Source of the DNA: Streptomyces sp. NBC_01481
GTDB lineage: Bacteria; Actinomycetota; Actinomycetes; Streptomycetales; Streptomycetaceae
Reading direction: 5' to 3'
Length of the DNA: 64,000 bases
NCBI RefSeq assembly: GCF_026339995.1
Contig: NZ_JAPEPT010000007.1
Location: 1-64,000, forward strand
The position numbers and the translations under genes were made by a program. Below, one piece after another: positions 7,583 to 16,124 of the stretch. Below the pieces are notes generated by a model. It saw only the letters and a program-made list of their open reading frames with translations, did no database searches and had not been told where the DNA came from. How positions within the stretch are numbered: the stretch's first letter is position 1; each line of letters starts with the position of its first letter.

Positions 7583-8281
7583 ATGTCCCGTATGGCTACA
7601 CATCTGATCACCGGGGCAGGCTCCGGCATCGGCGGGGCCGTCGCGCGCCGCCTGCACGCGCGCGGGGACGAGCTGATCCTGCTGGCGCGCGACGCCGGCC
7701 GCGCCAAGGAGCTCGCCGCTCGCTACGAGGGCGCCCGTACCCTCGTCGCCGATCTCGCCGACCCCGACCGCATTTCCAAGTCTCTCGGCATGCAGCCCAT
7801 GCCGGAGCATCTGGACTCGCTGCTGCACATCGCGGGCATTCTCGACCTCGGCCCGATCGCGGAGCTGCGCCCCAAGACCTGGCACCAGCAGCTCAACGCC
7901 AATCTGATCTCACCCGCCGAGCTGACCCGGCTCTTCCTTCCGCACCTGCGGGCCGCCAGGGGCCAGGTGGTTTTCGTCAACTCCGGCGCCGGCCTCAACG
8001 CCCATGCGGAATGGGGCGCTTACGCCGCCTCCAAGCACGGCCTCAAGGCGCTCGCCGACTCCCTGCGCCACGAGGAGCACGGCAACGGCGTCCGGGTGAC
8101 CTCGGTCTACCCGGGCCGCACCGCGAGCCCGATGCAGGCCAAGGTGCACTCCCAGGAGGGCAAGGAGTACGACGCGTCCCGCTGGATCGACCCAGAGTCG
8201 GTCGCGACGACGATCCTCATGGCGATCGACCTGCCGCGCGACGCCGAGATCAACGACGTGACGGTGCGGCCCGGGCGATGA
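7583..8281 (+). CDS. Short-chain dehydrogenase/reductase
   Basis: The 232-residue Rossmann enzyme has the NAD(P) motif TGAGSGIGGAVARRL near the N-terminus, the LHIAG variant of NNAG, the serine in FVNSGAG and the catalytic YAASK at mid-protein. Substrate unknown. Two in-frame ATGs exist (7583 and 7592). I prefer 7583, because TAGTGC at 7573-7578 could give a leaderless transcript starting there. The stop overlaps the start of the MetE-like gene (ATGA), so the two are translationally coupled. Confidence 0.85.
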   Translation: MSRMATHLITGAGSGIGGAVARRLHARGDELILLARDAGRAKELAARYEGARTLVADLADPDRISKSLGMQPMPEHLDSLLHIAGILDLGPIAELRPKTWHQQLNANLISPAELTRLFLPHLRAARGQVVFVNSGAGLNAHAEWGAYAASKHGLKALADSLRHEEHGNGVRVTSVYPGRTASPMQAKVHSQEGKEYDASRWIDPESVATTILMAIDLPRDAEINDVTVRPGR

Positions 8282-9273
8282 ACACCTTCCCATGGGGCCC
8301 CGCGACCGGCGTCGGATCGATGCCCGGCGGGGACGCCCGCGAAGCCGCGAAGACCGTCGCCGGATCGTTCGACGACTTTCCTCATCTGCCCGAACTGCCC
8401 GCCCGCGGGCCCGGAGCCGACATGATCGGGCGGACCATCGGGCTGCTCGTCGAGATGTACGGGCATGTCGAGCCCAGTGGCTGGCGGATCAGCGACCGGC
8501 CGGGGCGCGACACCCGCAGGGCCCGCTCCTGGCTCGGCGAGGATCTCGACGCGCTGGAGGAGCACACCCAGGGCTACGAGGGGCCGCTCAAAGTCCAGGC
8601 GGTGGGGCCGTGGACGCTCGCCGCCTCGCTGGAGCTGCGCAACGGCGAGGCGTCGCTGGGCGATCCGGGCGCCGTACGGGACCTCGCGGACTCGCTCGCC
8701 GAGGGGCTGCGCTCGCATCTGGCGGACGTACGCCGCCGGGTGCCCGGCGCCCGCGTGGTGCTGCAGCTCGACGAGCCGTCGCTCACCGCTGTACTGCGGG
8801 GCCAGATCAGGACCGCCAGTGGGTATCGCACCCACAGGGCGGTGGACCGCCAGGTCGTCGAGAGCACGCTGCGGGATGTGATCGGGGTGAGCGACGAGCC
8901 CGTCACGATCCACTCGTGCGCGCCGGACGTGCCGTTCGCGCTGCTGCGCCGGGCAGGGGCCGGGGGAGTCTCGTTCGACTTCGGTCTGCTCACCGAGCGT
9001 GACGAGGATCAGATCGGTGAGGCCGTCGAAGGCGGTACGCATCTGTTTGCGGGCGTCGTGCCGTCCAGCGACGCTCCATTGTCAGACCCTGCCGGTAGCG
9101 TCATGGGTGTCAGGACGTTGTGGCGCAGGTTGGGGCTGAGTCCGGGGACTCTGAGCGAGTCCGTGGTGATCACCCCGACATGCGGACTCGCGGGTGCCTC
9201 ACCGGCATACGCACGCGCGGCGCTCGCCCACTGCGTCCGGGCCGCGAGATCGCTCGCAGACAACCCTGAGTAA
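8278..9273 (+). CDS. Methionine synthase-like protein (MetE C-terminal catalytic domain only)
   Basis: The 331-residue product corresponds to the C-terminal (alpha/beta)8 domain of cobalamin-independent methionine synthase, without the N-terminal barrel of full MetE (about 750 residues). Zinc ligands are visible as H and C in TIHSCAPDVPF and the late C in ITPTCGLAGAS. VLQLDEPSL is the usual strand. Stand-alone 'core' MetE proteins exist in other prokaryotes; their methyl donor is not always methyl-tetrahydrofolate, so the exact reaction here is open. It is coupled to the upstream SDR gene and lies 15 bases from ligA, suggesting one transcript. Confidence 0.8.
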   Translation: MNTFPWGPATGVGSMPGGDAREAAKTVAGSFDDFPHLPELPARGPGADMIGRTIGLLVEMYGHVEPSGWRISDRPGRDTRRARSWLGEDLDALEEHTQGYEGPLKVQAVGPWTLAASLELRNGEASLGDPGAVRDLADSLAEGLRSHLADVRRRVPGARVVLQLDEPSLTAVLRGQIRTASGYRTHRAVDRQVVESTLRDVIGVSDEPVTIHSCAPDVPFALLRRAGAGGVSFDFGLLTERDEDQIGEAVEGGTHLFAGVVPSSDAPLSDPAGSVMGVRTLWRRLGLSPGTLSESVVITPTCGLAGASPAYARAALAHCVRAARSLADNPE

Positions 9274-9288
9274 CGGGAGGACGAGACG

Positions 9289-11472
9289 GTGGCTGTCGAA
9301 CAGCAAGGGTCTGTGCCCGCCGAGGCACGGGAGAAGCATGCCCGGCTGGCCGAGCAGGTCGAGGGGCACCGCTTCCGGTACTACGTGAAGGACAGCCCCG
9401 TCATCAGCGACGGCGAGTTCGACAAGCTGCTGCGCGAGCTGGAGTCGCTGGAGGAGCGGTACCCCGAGCTGCGCACGCCCGACTCGCCGACCCAGAAGGT
9501 CGCGGGGCAGTACGAGACGGAGCTGGCGAAGGTCGAGCACCGCGAGCGGATGCTCTCCCTGGACAATGCCTTCGACGAGGGGGAACTGGCCTCCTGGGCC
9601 GAGCGCGTCGCGCGCGATGTGGGCTCCCCGGGCTACCACTTCCTGTGCGAACTCAAGGTGGACGGCCTCGCCGTGAACCTGACGTACGAGAAGGGCAGGC
9701 TGACCCGCGCGGCGACCCGCGGCGACGGTCGCGTCGGTGAGGACATCACCCCCAATGTCCGTACGATCGCGGACATTCCGGACCGGCTGCACGGGGACCA
9801 TGTCCCGGATCTCGTCGAGATCCGCGGCGAGGTCTTCTTCCCGATGGACAAGTTCCAGGAACTCAACGCCCGGCGGGTGGAGGCCGGTGAGCAGCCGTAC
9901 GCCAACCCGCGCAACTCCGCGTCCGGTTCGCTGCGCCAGAAGGACCCGAAGGTCACCGCGACCCTGCCACTGCACATGGTGGTGCACGGCATCGGCGCGC
10001 GTGCGGGCTTCGACATCGACCGCCTGTCCCAGGCCTACGACCTGCTGCGCGCCTGGGGCCTGCCCACCGCCAAGCACTACAAGGTCGTGGACTCGCTGGA
10101 GGGCGTGCGGGAGTTCATCGCCTACTACGGCGAGAACCGGCACTCCATGGAGCACGAGATCGACGGCGTGGTCGTCAAGCTCGACGAGATCCCGCTCCAG
10201 GGGCGGCTCGGCTCCACCTCGCGGGCGCCGCGCTGGGCGATCGCGTGGAAGTACGCCCCGGAGGAGGTCAACACCAAGCTGGTCAACATCCGGGTCGGCG
10301 TCGGCCGCACCGGGCGCGTCACGCCGTATGCCCAGGTGGAGCCGGTCACGGTCGCGGGCTCCGAGGTCGAGTTCGCCACCCTGCACAACCAGGACGTGGT
10401 CAAGGCCAAGGGCGTGCTGATCGGCGACACGGTGGTGCTGCGCAAGGCGGGCGACGTCATTCCGGAGATCCTCGGCCCGGTCGTGGACCTGCGGGACGGC
10501 ACCGAGCGGGAGTTCGTGATGCCCTCCGAGTGCCCCGAGTGCGGCACCGGGCTGCGCCCCATGAAGGAGGGCGACGTCGATCTGCGCTGCCCCAACGCCC
10601 GTTCCTGCCCGGCCCAGTTGCGTGAACGTCTCTTCTACCTCGCCGGCCGCAAGTCGCTGGACATCGAGAACTTCGGCTATGTGGCCGCGGCGGCGCTCAC
10701 CAAGCCCCTGGAGCCCGCCGAGCCGCCGCTGAGCGATGAGGGCGATCTCTTCGACCTCACCATCGAGCAGCTGCTGCCCATCACGGCGTACGTCCTGGAC
10801 CAGGACAGCGGACTGCCCAAGCGCGACCCGAAGACCGGCGAGGAGAAGGTCGTCACGGTCTTCGCCAACCAGCTGGGCGAACCGAAGAAGAACGCCCTCG
10901 CGATGCTGGAGAACATCCAGGCCGCCAAGGAGCGCCCACTGGCCCGGATCATCACGGGTCTGTCGATCCGTCATGTCGGCCCGGTCGCGGCCGAGGCGCT
11001 GGCCCGGGAGTTCCGGTCGATCGAGCGGATCGAGCAGGCCGGTGAGGAAGAGCTCGCGGCCGTCGACGGCGTGGGACCGACCATCGCAGCCTCCCTCAAG
11101 CAGTGGTTCGAGGAGGACTGGCACCGCGAGATCCTGCGCAAGTGGCGGGCGGCGGGCGTGCGCATGGAGGAAGAGGGCGCGGGCGAGGAGGAAGGCCCGC
11201 GGCCGCTGGAAGGACTCACCGTCGTCGTCACCGGCACCCTCGCCGACTACACCAGGGATGGCGCAAAAGAAGCCCTCCAGAGCCGTGGCGCGAAAGTGGC
11301 CGGTTCCGTTTCGAAGAAAACGAGCTTCGTGGTCGTGGGCGACAACCCCGGTTCCAAGTACGACAAGGCCATGCAGCTGAAGGTGCCGGTGCTGGACGAG
11401 GAGGGCTTCGCCGTACTGCTCGAACAGGGCCCGGACGCGGCCCGTGAGGCCGCAGCGCCTCCAGAGGCGTGA
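9289..11472 (+). CDS. ligA: NAD-dependent DNA ligase LigA
   Basis: The 727-residue protein starts at GTG 9289, eight bases after GGGAGG at 9275-9280. The order is Ia domain (HRFRYYVKD), adenylation domain with the AMP-accepting K123 in ELKVDG, OB fold, a Cys4 zinc finger (CPECG ... CPNARSCPAQ, about 410-440), helix-hairpin-helix repeats and a C-terminal BRCT domain (about 640-715) with VVVTGTLADYTRD. Length is somewhat above the usual 670-690 owing to an insert (about 470-520) after the zinc finger, containing EPAEPPLSDEGDLFD. It seals nicks during replication and repair. It follows the MetE-like gene directly. Confidence 0.96.
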   Translation: MAVEQQGSVPAEAREKHARLAEQVEGHRFRYYVKDSPVISDGEFDKLLRELESLEERYPELRTPDSPTQKVAGQYETELAKVEHRERMLSLDNAFDEGELASWAERVARDVGSPGYHFLCELKVDGLAVNLTYEKGRLTRAATRGDGRVGEDITPNVRTIADIPDRLHGDHVPDLVEIRGEVFFPMDKFQELNARRVEAGEQPYANPRNSASGSLRQKDPKVTATLPLHMVVHGIGARAGFDIDRLSQAYDLLRAWGLPTAKHYKVVDSLEGVREFIAYYGENRHSMEHEIDGVVVKLDEIPLQGRLGSTSRAPRWAIAWKYAPEEVNTKLVNIRVGVGRTGRVTPYAQVEPVTVAGSEVEFATLHNQDVVKAKGVLIGDTVVLRKAGDVIPEILGPVVDLRDGTEREFVMPSECPECGTGLRPMKEGDVDLRCPNARSCPAQLRERLFYLAGRKSLDIENFGYVAAAALTKPLEPAEPPLSDEGDLFDLTIEQLLPITAYVLDQDSGLPKRDPKTGEEKVVTVFANQLGEPKKNALAMLENIQAAKERPLARIITGLSIRHVGPVAAEALAREFRSIERIEQAGEEELAAVDGVGPTIAASLKQWFEEDWHREILRKWRAAGVRMEEEGAGEEEGPRPLEGLTVVVTGTLADYTRDGAKEALQSRGAKVAGSVSKKTSFVVVGDNPGSKYDKAMQLKVPVLDEEGFAVLLEQGPDAAREAAAPPEA

Positions 11473-11788
11473 CGGAGGGGGCGTGCGCGGGGCTTGGGAG
11501 GGGCTCGTCAAAGGGCCAAGAGGGGGCGCACAGGGCGGGAATCGGACGCCGGATTCCGCCTCGGAACGACCGGTACAGGTCACCCGTTCAGCGCATACCA
11601 GATGGATAAGGGTGGCCAGGTCTCATTCGGGCAAGAGCAGTAGAGCGCTGCCCGTGCGAGCCCACCGCGGCCTACTGTTGAGACGTGCGCCTGTCGTGCA
11701 CGGCTGCGTGGTGGGATTCCAGTCGTGGTGGCATGACAACGGGAGCCATCGCGAGGCATCGGCACCGCCGGCTGTGAGAGGGACGGGA
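11473..11788. other. Upstream region of rmdB
   Basis: The 316-base gap between ligA and rmdB holds no convincing gene. The open frame of rmdB runs through it, but without the protein's features or a ribosome site. A TACTGT box at about 11673-11678 could be a -10 element, giving a 5' leader of about 100 bases. I see no strong hairpin after ligA. Confidence 0.4.
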
Positions 11789-13930
11789 ATGAAACCGACC
11801 GAGAGCGCCGCCCCGGTCTCACGGCCGCGTGGATTCGCGGCTCTTGCGGGCATGACGCCGGGACTACTGCCTGTCGCCGTCGTCGTATGCGCCGCCGCAC
11901 TGCTCGTCTTCGGAGTCTTCAGCACCGTGGGGGACGGGCGAGCGCTCTTCCCCGGTTCCACGGCGGGCTGGTCGCTCGCCGTTCTCTCCGGGATCATCGT
12001 CGGTCATCTTGTCGCGCTCGGCCGCGATCGCTGGTGGGGCGGCACCGGGTCCGGCGCCGCCCTCACCCTCGCGGTCCTGCTTCTGTTCGGCTGGGTGCCG
12101 GCCGGGCTGGTCAGCCTCGCCGTCGTCGCCCTGGTCGGCGTCGCCCGCAGACACCGCTGGCGCCAGGGGGTGTTGCACGGCTCCGTGGACATCCTCGGGA
12201 TCGGCGCGGCCGCTCTCGTCCTCGAGGTGTTCGGGGTGGAGCCGAGCGTCGAGGCGCCCTGGACGCCACTCGAATGGGGCATCGAGGCCGCCCCTGAAGT
12301 GATCCTCGCCGCCACCGCCTATCTCGTGGTCACCCGGCTGCTGTTGTGGTATGTCCTGGCCCCCCAGGGGGGCGGTCTGCCCACAGCAGCTCGTACGGCC
12401 CTGCTTCGGCAGGGCCTTGTCGCGGTCGCCCTGCTCGGCATCGCCCCGCTGATCTGTGTTGTCGCCGTCGCCCTGCCGCTGCTGCTGCCCCTGTTCGCCG
12501 TACCGCTGATCGCCCTCGACTCCACGCTGTGGATCGCCCGGGCCAGAGCGGAGGAGCAGCTGCGCGACCCCCTGACGGGCCTGCCGAACCGTCAGTGGCT
12601 CCTGGAGCGGACCTGGTCCGCCCTCGCGGACGCGGAGGGCAGCGGTGCCCGTTCGGCTCTCGTGCTGATCGATCTGGACCGCTTTCGTTCCGTCAATGAC
12701 ACACTCGGCCATCTCGCGGGGGACCGGCTGCTGCTCCAGATAGCCGACCGGCTGAGGCTCGCCCTGCCCCGGGGCGCCGAGGCGGCCCGGCTCGGCGGCG
12801 ACGAGTTCGCCGTACTGCTCCCGACGGCCGACTCCACCACCAGCGCCCAGCGCGTCGCCCGCCATCTGGTCGCCGAGCTGTCCTCGCCGCTCGATCTCGA
12901 CGGGCTCACCCTCGTCCTGGAGGCGAGCGCGGGCGTCGCCGTCTTCCCCGAGCACGCACTGGACGCGGAAGGACTGCTGCGGCGCGCGGACGTCGCGATG
13001 TACCAGGCGAAGCGGGACCGCACGGGCGTGGAGGTGTACGAGTCCAAGCGGGACAGCAACACCCCCGACCGGCTCGGCCTGCTGGGCGACCTGCGCCGGG
13101 CGCTGGACGCCGGTGACGTGGAGCTGCACTACCAGCCCAAGGTCCGCTTCGACGGCCACGTCGCCGGACTGGAGGCGCTGGTCCGCTGGGTCCATCCGGA
13201 GCGCGGCCGGGTCCCCCCGGACGAGTTCATCGCCATCGCCGAGTCCTCGGGCCTGATGCCGCATCTGACGGAGTACGTGCTGGACACGGCCCTCGGGCAG
13301 GTCGCCAAGTGGCGCGCCCAGGGGCTGGACGTGCCGGTGGCCGTGAATGTCTCGCCGCGCGACGTGCACACCCCCGGATTCGCCGGATCCGTCGCCGCCC
13401 GCCTCGCCCGCCACGGTGTCCCGGCCGGCTCCCTCCAGCTGGAGATCACGGAACACGTCCTCCTGGAGGACCCCCAGCGCGCCGCGGACACGCTCGCCGG
13501 GCTCACCGACCACGGCGTGAAGATGTCCCTGGACGACTTCGGCACCGGCTACTCCTCCCTCGTGCATCTGCGCAAGCTCCCCGTGAGCGAGCTCAAGATC
13601 GACCGCTCGTTCGTGGCCCGGCTCGCCGTCGACAACGAGGACGCCGAGATCGTCCGCTGCACCGTCGACCTTGCCCACTCGCTGGGTCTGCTCGTCGTCG
13701 CCGAGGGCGTCGAGGACGACGAGACCTGGGAGCGGCTGCGCGATCTGGGCTGCGACGCCGTCCAGGGGTGGCTGGTCGCGGCCGCGATGCCGCCGCAGGA
13801 GACCACGGCGTGGCTGCGGGCGCGGGGCGAGCGCGGCTGGCACCGGGCGGCGGAACTTCCCCCCGCCACGGAGGCGACGCACCCTCCCGCGAGCCCGACC
13901 AGCGAGCCCTCCGGCCAGGTCGTTCCCTGA
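11789..13930 (+). CDS. rmdB: Membrane GGDEF-EAL protein, c-di-GMP phosphodiesterase RmdB-like
   Basis: The 713-residue protein starts at ATG 11789. It has an N-terminal membrane region (about 25-245, six or more hydrophobic helices), a GGDEF domain with intact LGGDEFAVLL (about 337), and an EAL domain with EALVRW, NVSPRD, EITEHVLLED, DDFGTGYSS, KIDRSF, AEGVED and QGW, so all phosphodiesterase residues look present. The inhibitory RxxD site before GGDEF reads RGAE, so product inhibition of any cyclase activity may be weak. From memory, the S. coelicolor neighbour of ligA is RmdB (SCO5495), a c-di-GMP phosphodiesterase affecting development; orthology is inferred from position and architecture. 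Confidence 0.88.
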   Translation: MKPTESAAPVSRPRGFAALAGMTPGLLPVAVVVCAAALLVFGVFSTVGDGRALFPGSTAGWSLAVLSGIIVGHLVALGRDRWWGGTGSGAALTLAVLLLFGWVPAGLVSLAVVALVGVARRHRWRQGVLHGSVDILGIGAAALVLEVFGVEPSVEAPWTPLEWGIEAAPEVILAATAYLVVTRLLLWYVLAPQGGGLPTAARTALLRQGLVAVALLGIAPLICVVAVALPLLLPLFAVPLIALDSTLWIARARAEEQLRDPLTGLPNRQWLLERTWSALADAEGSGARSALVLIDLDRFRSVNDTLGHLAGDRLLLQIADRLRLALPRGAEAARLGGDEFAVLLPTADSTTSAQRVARHLVAELSSPLDLDGLTLVLEASAGVAVFPEHALDAEGLLRRADVAMYQAKRDRTGVEVYESKRDSNTPDRLGLLGDLRRALDAGDVELHYQPKVRFDGHVAGLEALVRWVHPERGRVPPDEFIAIAESSGLMPHLTEYVLDTALGQVAKWRAQGLDVPVAVNVSPRDVHTPGFAGSVAARLARHGVPAGSLQLEITEHVLLEDPQRAADTLAGLTDHGVKMSLDDFGTGYSSLVHLRKLPVSELKIDRSFVARLAVDNEDAEIVRCTVDLAHSLGLLVVAEGVEDDETWERLRDLGCDAVQGWLVAAAMPPQETTAWLRARGERGWHRAAELPPATEATHPPASPTSEPSGQVVP

Positions 13931-13941
13931 TCCGGCGCGGT

Positions 13942-13969
13942 CCCGGGCGGCGCCGGAGCAGGGCCCGGG
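13942..13969 (+). terminator. Hairpin after rmdB
   Basis: CCCGGGC (13942-13948) and GCCCGGG (13963-13969) form a perfect 7-bp stem 11 bases after the rmdB stop, without a U run. Confidence 0.5.
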
Positions 13970-14016
13970 GAGGTCCCCACCGCACAACCGTTTCGTGGGG
14001 AGTGGCCGGTGCCCCA

Positions 14017-14022
14017 TAGGAT
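14017..14022 (+). promoter_or_regulatory. Probable -10 box of the gatCAB operon
   Basis: TAGGAT at 14017-14022 lies 39 bases before the gatC ATG. A TTCGTG 19 bases upstream could be the -35 element. The gap from rmdB (131 bases) contains only the rmdB hairpin and this promoter. Confidence 0.4.
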
Positions 14023-14061
14023 TGGGCTCAAAACCACACACTCACCCCTGAGGATCGCTGC

Positions 14062-14358
14062 ATGCCTGGCATTACGCGCGAGGAGGTCGCCCACCTCGCC
14101 CGACTGGCGCGTCTGGAGCTGAAGGACGAAGAGCTCGACCACTTCGCCGGACAGCTCGACGACATCATCGGCGCGGTCGCCCGCGTCTCCGAGGTCGCCG
14201 ACCAAGACGTACCCCCGACCTCCCACCCGCTGCCGCTGACCAATGTCATGCGCGCGGACGAGGTCCGTCCGTCGCTCACCCCCGAGCAGGCGCTCTCCGG
14301 CGCCCCTGCCCAGGAGCAGCAGCGTTTCAAGGTGCCGCAGATCCTGGGGGAGGACTAA
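14062..14358 (+). CDS. gatC: Asp-tRNA(Asn)/Glu-tRNA(Gln) amidotransferase subunit C
   Basis: The 98-residue GatC has the usual MPGITREEVAHLARLARLEL opening and a C-terminal FKVPQIL before the stop. GatC stabilises the GatA-GatB interface in the amidotransferase that converts misacylated Glu-tRNA(Gln) (and Asp-tRNA(Asn) where needed) to the correct amide. It is first in the operon, and gatA starts 5 bases after its stop. Its likely promoter is just upstream. Confidence 0.94.
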   Translation: MPGITREEVAHLARLARLELKDEELDHFAGQLDDIIGAVARVSEVADQDVPPTSHPLPLTNVMRADEVRPSLTPEQALSGAPAQEQQRFKVPQILGED

Positions 14359-14363
14359 TCACC

Positions 14364-15869
14364 ATGACGGACACCAACGTCACCATCATCAGGCTCACCG
14401 CCGCAGAGATCGCCGCGAAGATCGCTTCCGGCGAGCTCACGGCCGTCGAGGTCACCGAGGCGCACCTGGCCAGGATCGAGGCCGTCGACGAGAAGGTGCA
14501 CGCCTTCCTGCACGTCGACCGTGAGGGAGCGCTCGCGCAGGCCCGCGCCGTCGACGCCAAGCGCGAGGCGGGCGAGAAGCTCGGCCCGCTGGCCGGTGTG
14601 CCGCTCGCGCTGAAGGACATCTTCACCACCGAGGGCATCCCGACCACCGTCGGTTCCAAGATCCTCGAGGGCTGGATCCCGCCGTACGACGCGACGGTGA
14701 CCAAGAAGCTCAAGGCGGCGGACGTCGTCATCCTCGGCAAGACCAACATGGACGAGTTCGCCATGGGGTCCTCCACCGAGAACAGCGCCTACGGCCCGAC
14801 CGGCAACCCCTGGGACCTCACCCGTATCCCCGGCGGTTCCGGCGGGGGGTCGAGCGCGGCCCTCGCCTCGTACGAGGCACCGCTGGCCATCGGCACGGAC
14901 ACCGGCGGTTCCATCCGCCAGCCCGCCGCCGTCACCGGCACGGTCGGCGTCAAGCCCACCTACGGCGGCGTCTCCCGCTTCGGCATGGTCGCCTTCTCCT
15001 CCTCCCTCGACCAGGGCGGCCCCTGCGCCCGCACGGTCCTGGACGCGGCCCTGCTGCACGAGGTCATCGCCGGTCACGACCCGCTGGACTCGACGTCCAT
15101 CGACGCCCCGGTCCCGCCGGTCGTCGAGGCCGCGAAGAACGGCTCGGTCGCGGGGATGCGCGTCGGCGTCGTCAAGCAGTTCCGCGGCGAGGGCTACCAG
15201 GCCGGTGTCGTCCAGCGCTTCGACGAGTCCGTGGAGCTGCTGCGCGGTCTCGGCGCGACGATCGTCGAGCTGGACTGCCCGTCCTTCGACCTCGGGCTCT
15301 CCGCGTACTACCTGATCGCGCCGTCCGAGTGCTCCTCCAACCTGGCCCGCTTCGACGCCATGCGCTACGGCCTGCGGGTCGGCGACGACGGCACGAAGTC
15401 CGCCGAGGAAGTCACCGCGCTCACCCGTGAGGCCGGCTTCGGTGACGAGGTCAAGCGCCGGATCATGCTCGGTACGTACGCGCTCAGCTCCGGCTACTAC
15501 GACGCGTACTACGGCTCCGCGCAGAAGGTGCGCACGCTCATCACCCGGGACTTCGAGAAGGCCTTCGAGCAGGTCGACGTGATCGTCTCGCCGACCACGC
15601 CGACCACCGCCTTCCCGATCGGCGAGCGCGCCGACGACCCGATGGCGATGTACCTCGCGGACCTGTGCACCATCCCGACCAACCTGGCCGGCAACGCCGC
15701 GATGTCGCTGCCCTGCGGCCTCGCGCCGGAGGACGGACTGCCGGTCGGACTGCAGATCATCGCCCCCGCCATGAAGGACGACCGGCTGTACAAGGTCGGC
15801 GCGGCCGTCGAGGCGGCCTTCGTGGAAAAGTGGGGCCACCCGCTGCTCGAGGAGGCTCCGTCGCTGTGA
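14364..15869 (+). CDS. gatA: Glu-tRNA(Gln) amidotransferase subunit A (amidase)
   Basis: The 501-residue amidase-signature enzyme releases ammonia from glutamine for transamidation by GatB. The Ser-cisSer-Lys catalytic set is visible: Lys in PLALKDIFTT (about 79), the GGSGGGSSAAL signature (about 155-165) and the nucleophile Ser in DTGGSIRQPA (about 178). Length is normal for the family. The start at ATG 14364 is 5 bases after gatC. The stop overlaps the GTG of the next small gene (GTGA), so translation is coupled. Confidence 0.96.
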   Translation: MTDTNVTIIRLTAAEIAAKIASGELTAVEVTEAHLARIEAVDEKVHAFLHVDREGALAQARAVDAKREAGEKLGPLAGVPLALKDIFTTEGIPTTVGSKILEGWIPPYDATVTKKLKAADVVILGKTNMDEFAMGSSTENSAYGPTGNPWDLTRIPGGSGGGSSAALASYEAPLAIGTDTGGSIRQPAAVTGTVGVKPTYGGVSRFGMVAFSSSLDQGGPCARTVLDAALLHEVIAGHDPLDSTSIDAPVPPVVEAAKNGSVAGMRVGVVKQFRGEGYQAGVVQRFDESVELLRGLGATIVELDCPSFDLGLSAYYLIAPSECSSNLARFDAMRYGLRVGDDGTKSAEEVTALTREAGFGDEVKRRIMLGTYALSSGYYDAYYGSAQKVRTLITRDFEKAFEQVDVIVSPTTPTTAFPIGERADDPMAMYLADLCTIPTNLAGNAAMSLPCGLAPEDGLPVGLQIIAPAMKDDRLYKVGAAVEAAFVEKWGHPLLEEAPSL

Positions 15870-16108
15870 CCAAGGCACTGACCAAGGCAAAGGGCTTCAA
15901 GAAGTCCAAGACCGGGACGTATCTGTCGATCGGCACCACCGCCTTCGGTGCGATCAGCGTCGCCAAGCAGGCCAAGAAGGCCCGCAACGAGGGCGACACG
16001 CTCCGGCTGATCGACGCCGCCGTATCCGCTGCCGCCATCGTCACCGGCCTGGCCCTGCTCTACCGCGAGCTGAGGCGCCTGGGCGACGACGACGTCCTGC
16101 TGGGCTGA
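15866..16108 (+). CDS. Small conserved-type protein inside the gat operon, 80 residues
   Basis: A GTG at 15866 overlaps the gatA stop. The product begins MTKALTKAKGFKKSKTGTYL, strongly basic over the first 20 residues, then has a moderately hydrophobic Ala-rich stretch (about 49-65, DAAVSAAAIVTGLALLYREL) that could be one membrane or amphipathic helix, and ends in RRLGDDDVLLG. It lies 16 bases before gatB and must be co-transcribed. I recall an equivalent small gene between gatA and gatB in S. coelicolor. No function is known; it is not a canonical Gat subunit. Confidence 0.75.
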   Translation: MTKALTKAKGFKKSKTGTYLSIGTTAFGAISVAKQAKKARNEGDTLRLIDAAVSAAAIVTGLALLYRELRRLGDDDVLLG

Positions 16109-16124
16109 GAGGGAAAGTTTCACC

